From: an uncultured Chlorobiaceae bacterium
Lineage (GTDB): Bacteria > Bacteroidota > Chlorobiia > Chlorobiales > Chlorobiaceae
Length of the DNA stretch: 33,244 nucleotides
NCBI GenBank assembly: GCA_903942355.1
Contig: CAJAOR010000122.1
Coordinates: forward strand, 1-33,244
Reading direction: 5' to 3'
Below, piece after piece: positions 24,104 through 33,110 of the stretch. The position numbers and the translations under genes were made by a program. Position 1 is the first letter of the stretch; each line of letters begins with the position of its first letter. The notes beneath the pieces were generated by a model. That model made no database searches, was not told the DNA's origin, and saw nothing but the letters and a program-made list of their open reading frames with translations.

Positions 24104-24838
24104 CTATTGCACGCTAAGCTCTTCCCAGAGGTTTCGATAGGCTTTTGATGCAGGGGAGTTGGGCAGAACCGCATTGAGCGGCGCTCGGTAAATGCCCATT
24201 TTTTCGACCTCGGAATTGTAGGGAATGGTTTGTGCGAGGAACCCTGGAGCATTACGGAATTCATCGATGATGTCGCAATGCAGCTTTTTCTTTTTTTCCA
24301 CCATTGAGAAAAAGGGGCGGATTTTTGAGCTGTCGAGCTTGTTGGCCTTAAAAAAATCCTTTAGCTGGAGGTAGGTGCGAATTGAGAGCGTGGTTGGAAT
24401 CAAGGGCACAAGAATGATATCGGAGGCAGCAAATACACTTTCCGAAAGGAGTGTCAGGTTTGGTGCACAGTCAAAAAAAACAAACCGGTACTCCTCACCC
24501 AGCTCTTCAATGTTTTTTTTGAGTTTTTTTTGAGGCTTTTTCTCTTCAGAGAGTTCGATATCAAGATTCCGGTAGGAAAAGTCAGAAGGGAGCAGATCAA
24601 GGTTTTCAAAGTCTGTTGCCTTGATATGCTGATAGATCTTTTTGTTTCCTTTCAGAAATTTGTCGCTGTTGTATTTTTTTGAGGCGGTAATCCTGAAATA
24701 GTAGGAGCTTGCTCCCTGTGGATCGAGATCACAAATGAGTGTTGGCAGCGAGAGACGGGAAGAGAGATAGGAGAGGTTGACCGCCGCAGCGGTTTTGCCC
24801 ACCCCGCCTTTAATACTGTAGAGTGCTATTGTTTTCAT
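24104..24838 (-). CDS. ParA/MinD-type ATPase coupled to a CHAD protein
   Basis: 244 residues. The deviant Walker A KGGVGKT (residues 10-16, both lysines present), A' motif CDLDPQGAS and Walker [12 protein letters not shown] define a ParA/Soj-type ATPase, which dimerises on ATP and binds the nucleoid to position cargo. No N-terminal HTH is present, as in small orphan ParAs such as McdA or PpfA types. There is no parB or parS nearby, so plasmid-type partitioning is unlikely. Its ATG overlaps the stop of the CHAD gene by ATGA, implying the two are made together. The CHAD protein and polyphosphate are thus the best candidates for its cargo, an inference from context. Confidence 0.88.
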   Translation of the reverse strand: MKTIALYSIKGGVGKTAAAVNLSYLSSRLSLPTLICDLDPQGASSYYFRITASKKYNSDKFLKGNKKIYQHIKATDFENLDLLPSDFSYRNLDIELSEEKKPQKKLKKNIEELGEEYRFVFFDCAPNLTLLSESVFAASDIILVPLIPTTLSIRTYLQLKDFFKANKLDSSKIRPFFSMVEKKKKLHCDIIDEFRNAPGFLAQTIPYNSEVEKMGIYRAPLNAVLPNSPASKAYRNLWEELSVQ

Positions 24839-26463
24839 GTAAGGCTGCTTGTCAGAAGATCGTGAAACAGTTGACTGGTTTTGTCATCGTCAAATGCCGA
24901 GAAGGTTTTGTGGAATGTACTGCGGGCTTCTTCCTGTTTTTGAAAAAGAGTTGCCATAAGAGCGCCCATTGATGCGGCAAGCAAGTTCTCTTCTTTGCCT
25001 GAAGGGATAGCTGTCAGCCGATCATGAAGAAAGTGAAGCTGAACGGCAAAATCAACAAAGTCACCGAGATTTTCCTGAAGCTCTTTCAGTTGCCTGATAA
25101 CAGGAGCAATGCTTTTATGAGGAAAAATCGAGGAGAAAAATTCGAGCAGATAACGGAGTTTCTTGCAGTCAATACGCAGGGCATGAAGTTCGGTATCAGT
25201 TGCTTCACTGCTGACCTGACGACCGTGCTGGATTACTTTTTTCCACGCTTTTTTTATGCTCTCAGTGGCAACACTCATGGTGGAATGGCAGGCTTTCGGG
25301 GATAGTTCAGGATCCGGAACTGATTGCCTGGTTGCAAAAGCATCCCACTCCTCAAGAAAGGATTGGTAACGGCTGGATGCAAGATAGTGGCAGAACTGCT
25401 TGTGCAGCTTTTTGCGGGATACCGCCATATTTTTGAAAAAGAGCTGAAGGGATGGCTGTAGAAATGGGGGAAGATAGCGGAAATAGGTTTCCTGCCGGAG
25501 AAGATAGACATCCCTGTCACGCAACTCATTGGTCCGTTTGCCAAGATCCCTGAAGAGATTGAGATAATAGGCGCTCTCCTCGGCATCAAAAACCCCTTTG
25601 AGCTGTTTCAGAATTGAACGGGTACGGCGAATGGCGACACGATAGTCGTGCAGAAATTCGGAATCGATATTCTTCTTGATTCCCTCTTCATTTGCACGCA
25701 TGACGGAAAAGGTGAACTGAAGCAACCGCCGGGCACTTTCATGAACAGGGGCATCGGCATCCAGCTCAAGTTTGAGTTTTGAAGAGTAATCCAGACAGTT
25801 CCTGCCAGCAGCAGTTATGATTAGCTCAAAAAGCTCCCTGAAATCAACGATGCTGCAAACGTTTTCATCGTTACACAATAATGACTTCTTGATCAGCTCC
25901 ATCTCATCTCCATATCCCTTGAGCGGAGAGAGTGAAAGAAGATGTGCGAATGGTTCAGGCTTCTTACTGTCGGCAAAGTATAATGATTCAGAGGTCAGTG
26001 TGGCGATGGTCTTTTCGTTATCGTTCAGAACGCTGTATGAAGATATGATTGCGTCAATGGAGCAAAGCTTTATGAATGCCCTGATATCACTTAATGAAGA
26101 GAGCTCTGCTTGCAGAGTGCCGGGATGAAGAGTGCCAGAGAAAAAAGAGGAAGGAGTTCCGGGGAATGGGAGGGATGCTTTTTCCTGGCCAGTGTTGAGA
26201 TCAGCAAGAAACAGGGTTTTCTTTTTTTTTATAACGGCAACCCCTTTTTCGAAAGCATGCCACTCGAAAGTATCGTAAAACTCACGACGCTCTTTCCAGG
26301 ATGAATTGGCCTTGAGTTGCCATCCAGCGAGAAGGAACTGTTCAGGCAGCGACTCACTGGAGAAGGTCTGATTCAATCCGAGATATACCGTATTTGGGGT
26401 AGTGTGCATTCGTGTCTTGCATAAAAATTGAAAAGCCCGATTAACGGCATGTTCAGGCTTCAT
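24835..26463 (-). CDS. CYTH-like/CHAD domain protein, predicted polyphosphate binder
   Basis: 542 residues from the ATG at 26463 (a TTG at 26496 is rejected). The C-terminal 300 residues are a CHAD domain, a histidine- and basic-rich helical fold that binds polyphosphate: [10 protein letters not shown], then [17 protein letters not shown] (about 270-286), and later [17 protein letters not shown]. The first 160 residues resemble a degenerate CYTH/triphosphate-tunnel domain ([20 protein letters not shown], then [11 protein letters not shown]), but the ExExK motif is not seen, so catalysis is doubtful. CHAD proteins are known to localise to polyphosphate granules. ParA follows by overlap, and ppk1 is 2 kb away. 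Confidence 0.85.
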   Translation of the reverse strand: MKPEHAVNRAFQFLCKTRMHTTPNTVYLGLNQTFSSESLPEQFLLAGWQLKANSSWKERREFYDTFEWHAFEKGVAVIKKKKTLFLADLNTGQEKASLPFPGTPSSFFSGTLHPGTLQAELSSLSDIRAFIKLCSIDAIISSYSVLNDNEKTIATLTSESLYFADSKKPEPFAHLLSLSPLKGYGDEMELIKKSLLCNDENVCSIVDFRELFELIITAAGRNCLDYSSKLKLELDADAPVHESARRLLQFTFSVMRANEEGIKKNIDSEFLHDYRVAIRRTRSILKQLKGVFDAEESAYYLNLFRDLGKRTNELRDRDVYLLRQETYFRYLPPFLQPSLQLFFKNMAVSRKKLHKQFCHYLASSRYQSFLEEWDAFATRQSVPDPELSPKACHSTMSVATESIKKAWKKVIQHGRQVSSEATDTELHALRIDCKKLRYLLEFFSSIFPHKSIAPVIRQLKELQENLGDFVDFAVQLHFLHDRLTAIPSGKEENLLAASMGALMATLFQKQEEARSTFHKTFSAFDDDKTSQLFHDLLTSSLT

Positions 26464-26676
26464 CAAGATAGCATAGTTTAGCTTAAAGTAAGTCAATCAA
26501 TGCGATCAATGCAACCCGTCAAATGATTTGTCAATACTTTATAGATATCTTTTTTTGCCGGTTGCTTCTGGAAAAAGGGCGGAGAAATTTTCAGCAATGT
26601 AACAGAGTCTCTCTTGTCAGGTTTGCGAGAATTTGGTAGCGAAACAACGGTAACTTGGACGATGCTCATTTCGGGG
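26464..26676. other. Intergenic gap between CHAD and LRR protein A genes
   Basis: 213 bp. It should contain the promoter of the CHAD-ParA unit (minus strand). TTGACA and TTGACG occur on the minus strand around 26520-26540, but I cannot assign a matching -10 box with confidence. No terminator is evident after the LRR gene. Confidence 0.3.
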
Positions 26677-27840
26677 CTATTGATGTGCTTTACCGATATA
26701 ATTCCCTTTGATAGCAAAGGCGGCCAGAGCTTGTTTTTCATTGAATATCAAGGCATTTCCCTCGCAAATAAAATTTCCGCCAACTTTCTTGAGGGCTCCA
26801 TCAAGGGACGTAAGTTGATTCCCTGAACAATCGAAATCTCCCTTGACTTTTTTAGGAGCACCATCAAGCGAGGTCAATTGGTTATTCGAGCAATTAAAAT
26901 AACCCTTAACCTTTTTGGAGGCACCTTTGAGCGATGTCAACTGGTTGGCGGAACAATTGAAATTTCCGCTGACTTTATGAGGCGCGCTTTCGAGTGTTGT
27001 CAACTGATTGTTTGAACAATCAAAATCTTGAACATACTGAGGCGTACCTGCAAGTGAGGTCAGTTGGTTGCCTGAACAATTGAAATTTCCCTCAACTTCT
27101 TTAGGGGCACCCTTAAGTGAAACGAGCTTATGGTTTGAACAATCAAAGTTGCCATAAACAAAAATCGGCCCGCCTTTGAGGGATTTCAGCTGGTTTCCTG
27201 CGCAAAAAAAGTTGCCAATAATAAAACTGGGAGACCCTGTGAGTGAGGCCAGTTGATTGCCGGAGCAATCGAAATCTCCATGAACTTCATCCGGGCTTCC
27301 TTCGAGTGATGCCAAATGATTGTGTGAGCAGTCAAAATCACCAACTTCCTGAGGAGCACCCTCAAGAGTTGTCAACTGGTTGTCCGAACAGGAAAAATCA
27401 CCGCCAACTTTACGAGGCGCTCCTATGAGTGACGTCAACAGGTTATCTGAGCAAGAAAAATCACCACCAACTTTTTTTAGATAACCCTGGAGTGTCGAGA
27501 TCTGGTTTCCTGAACAATCGAAATTACCAGTCACCTTTTTTGGAACTCCATCGAGTGAGGTTAGTTGATTGCCGGAGCAATCGAAATCTCCATGAGCTTC
27601 CTCCGGTCCGCCTTCGAGTGTTGTCAGCAGGTTATTTGAACAAGAAAAATCACCGACAACGTTATGAGGCCCCCCCTCAAGTGTTGTGAGATGGTTCCCG
27701 GAACAATTGAAATTCCCTGCCACTATTCCCGGACAACCCTCAAGTGAGTTTAGTCCCATATTTGAACAATCTATATCGCCTTTTCCATCAAGCTGGCCCA
27801 TACTATCAGCGAATGTTATTTTCGTTACGTCTGTAGTCAT
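26677..27840 (-). CDS. 21-residue leucine-rich-repeat protein A with cysteine ladder
   Basis: 387 residues from the ATG at 27840. After a short cap (TKITFADSMGQLDGKG) come 16 tandem repeats of 20-21 residues, consensus G(D/N)F(D/N)CSxNQLTSLxGxPxxV, then a C-terminal cap (CEGNALIFNEKQALAAFAIK). The spacing F-x-C-x-x-N-x-L-x-x-L fits a bacterial leucine-rich-repeat solenoid, with Cys in the usual leucine position. Almost every repeat has this Cys, giving a buried ladder of about 16 thiols. There is no signal peptide or TM helix, so it is probably cytoplasmic. It is paralogous to the gene at 30898-31950; the two flank ppk1 and face away from each other. Function unknown; protein binding is typical of LRRs. 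Confidence 0.8.
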   Translation of the reverse strand: MTTDVTKITFADSMGQLDGKGDIDCSNMGLNSLEGCPGIVAGNFNCSGNHLTTLEGGPHNVVGDFSCSNNLLTTLEGGPEEAHGDFDCSGNQLTSLDGVPKKVTGNFDCSGNQISTLQGYLKKVGGDFSCSDNLLTSLIGAPRKVGGDFSCSDNQLTTLEGAPQEVGDFDCSHNHLASLEGSPDEVHGDFDCSGNQLASLTGSPSFIIGNFFCAGNQLKSLKGGPIFVYGNFDCSNHKLVSLKGAPKEVEGNFNCSGNQLTSLAGTPQYVQDFDCSNNQLTTLESAPHKVSGNFNCSANQLTSLKGASKKVKGYFNCSNNQLTSLDGAPKKVKGDFDCSGNQLTSLDGALKKVGGNFICEGNALIFNEKQALAAFAIKGNYIGKAHQ

Positions 27841-28325
27841 TTTTAATCTTTGCAAATAAATGATAGATATGAAAAGCATAATCAGTTTCGCTATATAAGT
27901 GAAATTAAAAAAATATCCAATCTGGTATCTTTCTTTAAGAAATATTAAAGAGAGTTCAGAACGCGTTATTAATAATTTCTTTTATAGAGATCGGTCACTA
28001 AATTGTATTTTAAGTGCTTGTTTTTATTGAATTTATCATTTTTCTAAAGAATGCTATTCTAAAAAAAGCCTTGTTTTATCCGCTCGTTGTTTAGTAGATG
28101 CTGTGTATTTGTTTTCAAACTTGTAACATGGGTATGTTGCTTTCTGACATCAAAGCCTATAAATTGATTTTCTGTTTAATTGAAATTGAATTCGGGATTA
28201 TACAAGCATGTAATTCATTTATTGTCTGCAAGCGGTAAAATTATTTTCGTTTTTTGGTGTTATGGTCGAAAATGGATTGTTGTGCAATTGTCAAAAGATT
28301 CAGCTAACGAAACCATTACACGACG
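27841..28325. other. AT-rich divergent promoter region before ppk1
   Basis: About 485 bp between the divergent LRR gene A and the ppk1 side. I find no gene. It is strongly AT-rich, as promoter DNA would be, and contains the Pho-box-like repeat at 28277-28294. Nothing else is assigned. Confidence 0.5.
28277..28294 (+). promoter_or_regulatory. Candidate Pho box upstream of ppk1
   Basis: TTGTTGTGCAATTGTCAA: two TTGT(T/C)-type heptamers with a 4-bp spacer, oriented toward ppk1. It agrees at 14 of 18 positions with the repeat upstream of arsD (22446-22463, minus strand). It lies about 240 bp before the ppk1 frame and 32 bp before a small ORF. Confidence 0.4.
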
Positions 28326-28499
28326 ATGCCAGAACGTCCGGTCCATGAGCTTATAAAAGAGCTCTCACAACTCCTTGTTCAACTCTCTGACAACGTCATA
28401 GGTAATTTATTCAATGCTCTTCATGCGGTGACACATCAGGACGAACAGGGCTCGTGTAGCAAGAGACCTGTTATTGTTATCCTATGCCGTCGGGGTTAA
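28326..28499 (+). CDS. Possible 57-residue ORF ahead of ppk1
   Basis: An ATG at 28326 opens 57 codons ending TAA at 28497-28499, just 19 bp before the ppk1 frame. The first 40 residues (VHELIKELSQLLVQLSDNVI) look amphipathic and helical; the tail (KRPVIVILCRRG) is less protein-like. There is no clear ribosome-binding site and no family I recognise. It could be a small leader protein or chance. Confidence 0.35.
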   Translation: MPERPVHELIKELSQLLVQLSDNVIGNLFNALHAVTHQDEQGSCSKRPVIVILCRRG

Positions 28500-28517
28500 A
28501 CCACAATATATTCTTTG

Positions 28518-30650
28518 ATGTTTTTTATAGAGAGAGAGGAGTACGGGAATGACAAAAATGAAGTTGTTCCTGATTTTATTGATACTTCCTATTATGTCAA
28601 CAGGGAATTGAGCTGGCTTTATTTCAATCAGCGCGTGCTTGAAGAGGCTCTTGATCCTGAAGCTCATCCGCTGTTGGAAAGAGTGAAATTCATCTCGATT
28701 TTCAGCTCAAACCTTGATGAATATTTCATGATCCGGGTTGCCGGTCTTGAGGATCAGTATGAAGCGGGCATCGGAGAACGGACTATCGACGGTCATACAC
28801 CATCCGAACAGCTTGAAAAAATCCGGCCGATGGTTTTGCAGCAGCTCAGCCAGCGGAACAAGTGCTTTTATCTTGATCTGGTGCCAGCTCTTCAGAAGGA
28901 GGGCGTTGAGTTTCTTCGGGTTTCAGATTTATCTGCAACGAAGCAAAAAGCACTAAGCATCTATTTTCGCAAGGAGATTTATCCGGTATTGACGCCACTT
29001 GCGTTCGATACCGGTCATCCGTTTCCTTTTATGTCGAATCTTTCGCTGAATCTTGCCATTGAAATTGCAGATGATGAAAGCAGCGCGCTGAAGTTTGCCC
29101 GTGTCAAAGTTCCAAGCATTCTCCCTCGACTTCTTCGGCTTAATGAAATCAGGGGCTTTGATGATAATGACGGTATCATCCGCTTTGTCTGGCTCGAAGA
29201 TCTTGTTGAAAACAACTTGGCGCAGTTGTTCCCCAAAATGAGGATAACCCGAGCGTATCTTTTCAGATTGATTCGCAATGCTGATGTTGAAATCGAGGAG
29301 GATGAAGCGGGAGATCTGCTCAAGACTATTGAAACGGGAATTCGCTCACGCCGTTACGGAAAGGTTGTTCGCCTTGACATTACTACGGCAATGCCGGTGC
29401 CGGTGAGAAAGCTTCTCATGAAAAATCTTGGTGTTGCCGAAAGAAACGTCTATGAAATAGATGGGGCTCTTGGACTCAGCTCTCTCATGGAACTTCTGAA
29501 AATTGAACGACCCTCTTTAAAAGATGAGCCCTTTGTGCAAAAAAACCCTATAGAAGAGCAGTCCAGTCCCGATATTTTCAGCGCCATAAAAGCTAAAGAT
29601 CAGATACTTTACCATCCTTACGATTCTTTTCAGCCTGTTGTCGATTTTATCAGCCAGGCCGCTCTTGATCCGGATGTGCTTTCGATAAAGCAGACACTCT
29701 ACAGGGTTGGCAGCAATTCTCCGATTGTCAAGGCCTTGATGAAGGCCGCTGAAGCGGGTAAACAGGTTGCTGTTCTGGTGGAACTGAAGGCAAGGTTTGA
29801 CGAAGGAAACAACATTATCTGGGCGCGGGCACTTGAAGATGTCGGGGCACATGTCGCCTACGGTTTTCCGGGGCTGAAAACCCACGCCAAGCTTACCCTG
29901 ATTGTGCGACGTGAGCAAAATAAGTTGAAGCGCTACCTCCATCTTGGCACAGGTAACTATAACCCTGCAACCGGGAAAATCTATACCGATTACAGTCTTT
30001 TTACTGTTAACGAGCAGCTTGCCAACGATGTGGCAGAACTCTTTAACGCCTTGACAGGCTACTCAAAACATACCGAGTACAGAAAACTGCTTGTCTCGCC
30101 GATCAATACCCGCAAAAGGATTATTGAGATGATAGAAAGGGAGGCTGAATGGAGCCGGAAGGAGAGCAAGGGAAGAATCGTTATGAAAATGAATTCCCTG
30201 GTTGATGCCAAAACCATCCGGGCACTATACAGTGCATCGTGCGAAGGGGTGAAGATTGATCTTATCATCCGTGGGATATGCTGTCTGAAGCCAGGTATTC
30301 CTGGAATCAGTGAAAATATCAGGGTCATCAGTGTTATCGGACGTTTTCTTGAGCATAGCAGAGCATACTACTTTCATAACGGCGGCAAGGAGGAGTTATT
30401 TCTGGGAAGTGCCGATATCATGCCGCGAAATCTTGATGATCGTGTGGAGACCCTTTTTCCGGTGTTTGATAAATCGATAATCCGGATTGTCAAAACTGAT
30501 CTTGATCTGATTATGAGCGATAATGTAAAGGCGTGGGAGATGAATGTTGAGGGACTTTACTCGAAGATCAGCAATGAGGGTCCAAAAGTTAACAGTCAGG
30601 CGCTCTTTTTAACCAGATTGGATCCGAAAAAAAATGTCATATCACTGTGA
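28518..30650 (+). CDS. ppk1: Polyphosphate kinase 1
   Basis: 710 residues, full length. PPK1 reversibly transfers the gamma-phosphate of ATP to polyphosphate chains. The N domain begins [17 protein letters not shown]; the head domain and two phospholipase-D-like C domains follow. The autophosphorylated His is H456 in [11 protein letters not shown], and the second catalytic His is H613 in [30 protein letters not shown] is the conserved end block. The annotated ATG at 28518 has no ribosome-binding site. A strong one (GAGAGGAG, 28534-28541) instead precedes an ATG at 28549 in the +1 frame, separated from the ppk1 frame only by an A5 run (see findings). A Pho-box-like repeat lies upstream. Confidence 0.96.
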   Translation: MFFIEREEYGNDKNEVVPDFIDTSYYVNRELSWLYFNQRVLEEALDPEAHPLLERVKFISIFSSNLDEYFMIRVAGLEDQYEAGIGERTIDGHTPSEQLEKIRPMVLQQLSQRNKCFYLDLVPALQKEGVEFLRVSDLSATKQKALSIYFRKEIYPVLTPLAFDTGHPFPFMSNLSLNLAIEIADDESSALKFARVKVPSILPRLLRLNEIRGFDDNDGIIRFVWLEDLVENNLAQLFPKMRITRAYLFRLIRNADVEIEEDEAGDLLKTIETGIRSRRYGKVVRLDITTAMPVPVRKLLMKNLGVAERNVYEIDGALGLSSLMELLKIERPSLKDEPFVQKNPIEEQSSPDIFSAIKAKDQILYHPYDSFQPVVDFISQAALDPDVLSIKQTLYRVGSNSPIVKALMKAAEAGKQVAVLVELKARFDEGNNIIWARALEDVGAHVAYGFPGLKTHAKLTLIVRREQNKLKRYLHLGTGNYNPATGKIYTDYSLFTVNEQLANDVAELFNALTGYSKHTEYRKLLVSPINTRKRIIEMIEREAEWSRKESKGRIVMKMNSLVDAKTIRALYSASCEGVKIDLIIRGICCLKPGIPGISENIRVISVIGRFLEHSRAYYFHNGGKEELFLGSADIMPRNLDDRVETLFPVFDKSIIRIVKTDLDLIMSDNVKAWEMNVEGLYSKISNEGPKVNSQALFLTRLDPKKNVISL
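28534..28551 (+). promoter_or_regulatory. Strong ribosome-binding site and ATG out of frame with ppk1
   Basis: GAGAGGAG, seven bases, then ATG at 28549-28551. This ATG reads 20 codons in the +1 frame ([11 protein letters not shown]...) and stops at 28611. With one extra A in the A5 run at 28554-28558 the same start would read M-T-K-N-E-V-V-P-D directly into PPK1. Confidence 0.6.
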
Positions 30651-30897
30651 AATAAACAATCAACTTAACTCCTAATTGAGCCGTAAAGTTATAACGGTGG
30701 CGGTTTATAAAATGAGCTATAAGATAATCAATGCATACAATATCACTGCGACAGCGGAGGGCGAGAATAGTTTTTGGACGACAGTTATATCCTGCGCAGT
30801 CTTTTTTCCGTAGCATAGTTGAAACATTTACTTAATATAATGCTGAATATCTTTTGTTGTTGGTTTCGTTAATTTGTTTTTCAAGGGAGATAGTAAG
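30651..30897. other. Intergenic gap between ppk1 and LRR protein B
   Basis: 247 bp without a gene. I see no strong terminator after ppk1. The promoter of LRR gene B may lie here, but no confident -35/-10 pair or Pho-box-like repeat stands out. Confidence 0.35.
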
Positions 30898-31950
30898 ATG
30901 ACCAAGAAAGTAACGTTCGCCGATGTCATGGGAGAGCTTGATGGAAAAAGTGACATCGATTGTTCCAATAAGGGATTAACGTCGCTTGAAGGATGCCCGG
31001 AGAGAGTAAAGGGAGATTTTAACTGTTCAGGCAACAAGCTCACCACACTTGAGGGCAGCCCCAAAAAAATTAAAGGAGATTTCAACTGCTCAGGGAACAA
31101 GTTGACCTCACTCGTAGGCAGCCCTGAGGAGGTTAAAGGGGACTTTGACTGTTCCGGTAATCAACTGACCTCTCTTTTGGGTTGTCCGGCTTTCATTATG
31201 GGTGATTTTTCTTGTGCCGGAAATCAGTTGACCTCGTTGAAAGGGGAGATTACTTCAAATACCGAAACCATTGTCTCGGGCTGTCCTGAGATAGTAGAAG
31301 GAGATTTCAACTGTTCCGGCAACCAGCTCACCTCACTTGAGGGCGCCCCGTTGATAGTAGGTGGTGATTTTTCCTGTTCAGACAATCAGCTTACTGTACT
31401 TGAGGGTTTGCCAAAAAAAGTGCAAGGGGATTTTGATTGTTCCTGCAACCAACTGTCATCACTGGCAGGCATGCCTAATACAATCAGAGGAGATTTTTTT
31501 TGTCCGGCAAACCGGTTGACCTTGCTTAAAGGCGGCCCTCGGGAAGTGCACGGCAACTTCGATTGCTCAGGCAATCAACTGACTTCGCTTAAAGGGGCTC
31601 CTAAGCAAGCTGGGACATTTGATTGCTCAGGTAATCAATTGACTTCCCTCAAAGGTGCTCCTCAGGTAGTTGATGCTTTTAATTGTTCAAATAATCAACT
31701 GAATTCACTCAAGTGGGCCCCTGAAAAGGTAAAGGGTAATTTTGATTGTGCATGGAATCAGCTTGCAACACTTGAGGGCGCTCCAAAAAAGGTCAAGGGT
31801 AATTTCGACTGCTCAGAAAACCAGTTGGTCTGCCTTGAGGGTTCTTTGAAGAGAGTTGGCGGAGACTGGATTTGCGGGCAGAACGTGCAATCCTTAAATG
31901 AGGAACAAGTCAGGTCGCTTTTTAATGTGAAAGGCAACTGTTTCTTGTAA
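30898..31950 (+). CDS. 21-residue leucine-rich-repeat protein B with cysteine ladder
   Basis: 350 residues from the ATG at 30898, with GGGAGA about nine bases upstream. Layout as in protein A: a near-identical N-cap (KVTFADVMGELDGKSDIDCS), 14 repeats of 20-21 residues (consensus DFDCSGNQLTSLxGxPxxVxG), and a related C-cap (SLNEEQVRSLFNVKGN). Repeat 5 carries a 12-residue insertion (EITSNTETIVSG). Two adjacent repeats near residue 240 are one residue short. A Cys again occupies the inward LRR position in every repeat. No signal peptide. Closest relative in the window is protein A, so one arose by duplication. A cytoplasmic scaffold or binding role is plausible but not shown. Confidence 0.8.
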   Translation: MTKKVTFADVMGELDGKSDIDCSNKGLTSLEGCPERVKGDFNCSGNKLTTLEGSPKKIKGDFNCSGNKLTSLVGSPEEVKGDFDCSGNQLTSLLGCPAFIMGDFSCAGNQLTSLKGEITSNTETIVSGCPEIVEGDFNCSGNQLTSLEGAPLIVGGDFSCSDNQLTVLEGLPKKVQGDFDCSCNQLSSLAGMPNTIRGDFFCPANRLTLLKGGPREVHGNFDCSGNQLTSLKGAPKQAGTFDCSGNQLTSLKGAPQVVDAFNCSNNQLNSLKWAPEKVKGNFDCAWNQLATLEGAPKKVKGNFDCSENQLVCLEGSLKRVGGDWICGQNVQSLNEEQVRSLFNVKGNCFL

Positions 31951-31969
31951 CATCATCTTTTCCATAAAA

Positions 31970-32007
31970 GGAATAAGGCAACAGCCTTCAGGTTATTGCC
32001 TTATTCC
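31970..32007. terminator. Bidirectional-looking terminator hairpin
   Basis: GGAATAAGGCAA (31970-31981) and TTGCCTTATTCC (31996-32007) form a perfect 12-bp stem with a 14-base loop. On the minus strand TTTTATGG follows, so it best terminates the minus-strand gene ending at 32084. It also lies 20 bp after LRR gene B. Confidence 0.75.
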
Positions 32008-32083
32008 CGGTTAACTGAAATAGGTGAGTTGCATGGGTTAAAGGAATGTTCTTATGATTCCCGGTTATCAAGACCGGTCTTTC

Positions 32084-32356
32084 CTAAATGAATAGTTTGA
32101 TTCTGTAACTGTTATCATTCTCATATTTTATGATCCAGTCACTGGCATATTCCGCTTCTTCAGGTACCTCAGTATCGATATAGTCGGTGTTCTTGAGCTT
32201 CCGCATTTCTGTGTCACCGTATATTTTATCCAGTTTATCATCAAGAAAAAGAAAATCCGGTTCACTGGAAGCAAAACCATTGCTTGCTGAAGCAAGGAAG
32301 AAGCCGCCAGAATCATAAGCTGTGACAAGCTCTCTCAGTGTCATGGTTTTGTGCAT
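32084..32356 (-). CDS. Small acidic hypothetical protein
   Basis: 90 residues (or 86 from the ATG at 32344). It begins MTLRELVTAYDSGGFFLASA and is rich in Asp, Glu and Tyr with no TM helix or signal peptide, so it is probably cytoplasmic. FLFLDDKLDKIYGDTEMRKL and EEAEYASDWIIKYENDNSYR suggest a small alpha/beta fold. I do not recognise the family. It lies 27 bp after the DUF6794-like gene on the same strand, so the two are probably an operon. Small acidic partners of this sort can be immunity proteins or antitoxins, but nothing here proves that. Confidence 0.65.
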   Translation of the reverse strand: MHKTMTLRELVTAYDSGGFFLASASNGFASSEPDFLFLDDKLDKIYGDTEMRKLKNTDYIDTEVPEEAEYASDWIIKYENDNSYRIKLFI

Positions 32357-32383
32357 TCGCTGTTATAATGAACCGTTCATTTT

Positions 32384-32737
32384 TTAATTTGGGACTGAGC
32401 CGTTCAGATATGCAAGCAGTTGCGTGTCAGGCGTTATCCTATTCAGCCTGTTCCAGATTGCTTCAAGGATTACCCCTGATGCAGAATCGGCATCATTAAG
32501 AAAAAAATAACTTTCAAAATTACCATGCTCTGAAATGGCGCACGCTCTTACCAAGGCATCGTTACCTTCGAGTAATCCAAGCTCAGTATGGAGGTATTTG
32601 CCGAGACTAAAGCGGAGTTTCTGCAACTTACCCTCTGGAATAGATCGGACTTTTGTCCTCTCTTTATCGTTCATTATCGCAATGATGCGTTCTGCAGCAT
32701 CATTGATTGTCTTGGGCCAGGGTGATCTATTATGCAT
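32384..32737 (-). CDS. DUF6794-like hypothetical protein
   Basis: 117 residues. WPKTINDAAERIIAIMNDKE followed by LRFSLGKYLHTELGLLEGND matches the pattern I associate with DUF6794 proteins (WPKTxxEAxxxI...FxxGxxIRNxxGL). A C-terminal helix (ASGVILEAIWNRLNRI) completes it. No signal peptide or catalytic motif is visible. Members are small and uncharacterised, often found in accessory or immunity-like clusters. It probably forms an operon with the acidic protein 27 bp downstream. Confidence 0.65.
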   Translation of the reverse strand: MHNRSPWPKTINDAAERIIAIMNDKERTKVRSIPEGKLQKLRFSLGKYLHTELGLLEGNDALVRACAISEHGNFESYFFLNDADSASGVILEAIWNRLNRITPDTQLLAYLNGSVPN

Positions 32738-33092
32738 AATTAGAATAAGGGTTATGATAGTTTTTATTATCGCATATCAGTGATAATTTATTGATATGCC
32801 AGAATTTTTTTACAAATATATGAAGACTATGAGTGAATATTCTTTATGCTCATCTTTGTTTTCAAATAATTAACATTCAGCATGAATTGCTGTTTTTCTT
32901 TTATATAATCTTTCGCTTGATTTTAAGCTAGCCGTCTCATGTTACAGAAGTGTAAAAAAAGTGGTGTGCTCTGCTGTCTAATAGTCATAATTCGGATATT
33001 CTTAATCGAACCAAATGGCTTCCGCGGGTTGAAATAATTGGGTTTGAAAAAAAATAAGTTTGCGTTTTTGTAACAAAAAAAGAGATTAAATT
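32738..33092. other. AT-rich intergenic stretch
   Basis: About 355 bp, very AT-rich, with no supported gene. Its right part leads into a small broken frame (ATG at 33093) and may contain that gene's promoter. Confidence 0.4.
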
Positions 33093-33110
33093 ATGGCTGA
33101 AAATCAGTAG
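33093..33110 (+). pseudogene. 5' end of a gene cut by the insertion sequence
   Basis: ATG GCT GAA AAT CAG TAG: five codons (MAENQ) after AGAGA nine bases upstream, then a stop made at the boundary with the apparent insertion-sequence end (TGTCCGG at 33111). It may be the start of an interrupted gene, or chance. Confidence 0.3.

Noticed and set aside
24104-24838. Plasmid- or chromosome-partitioning locus (parAB)
   Set aside because: No parB-like gene or parS-like inverted repeats are visible; the partner gene is a CHAD protein instead.
26493-26741. 82-codon minus-strand frame spanning the gap before the CHAD gene
   Set aside because: Overlaps the end of LRR gene A, shows no domain or ribosome-binding site, and has atypical composition.
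26700-27780. DNA repeats of about 63 bp suggesting CRISPR or satellite DNA (also at 30950-31850)
   Set aside because: The period equals 21 codons, repeat units vary at third positions and read through as one LRR protein; there are no identical repeats with unique spacers.
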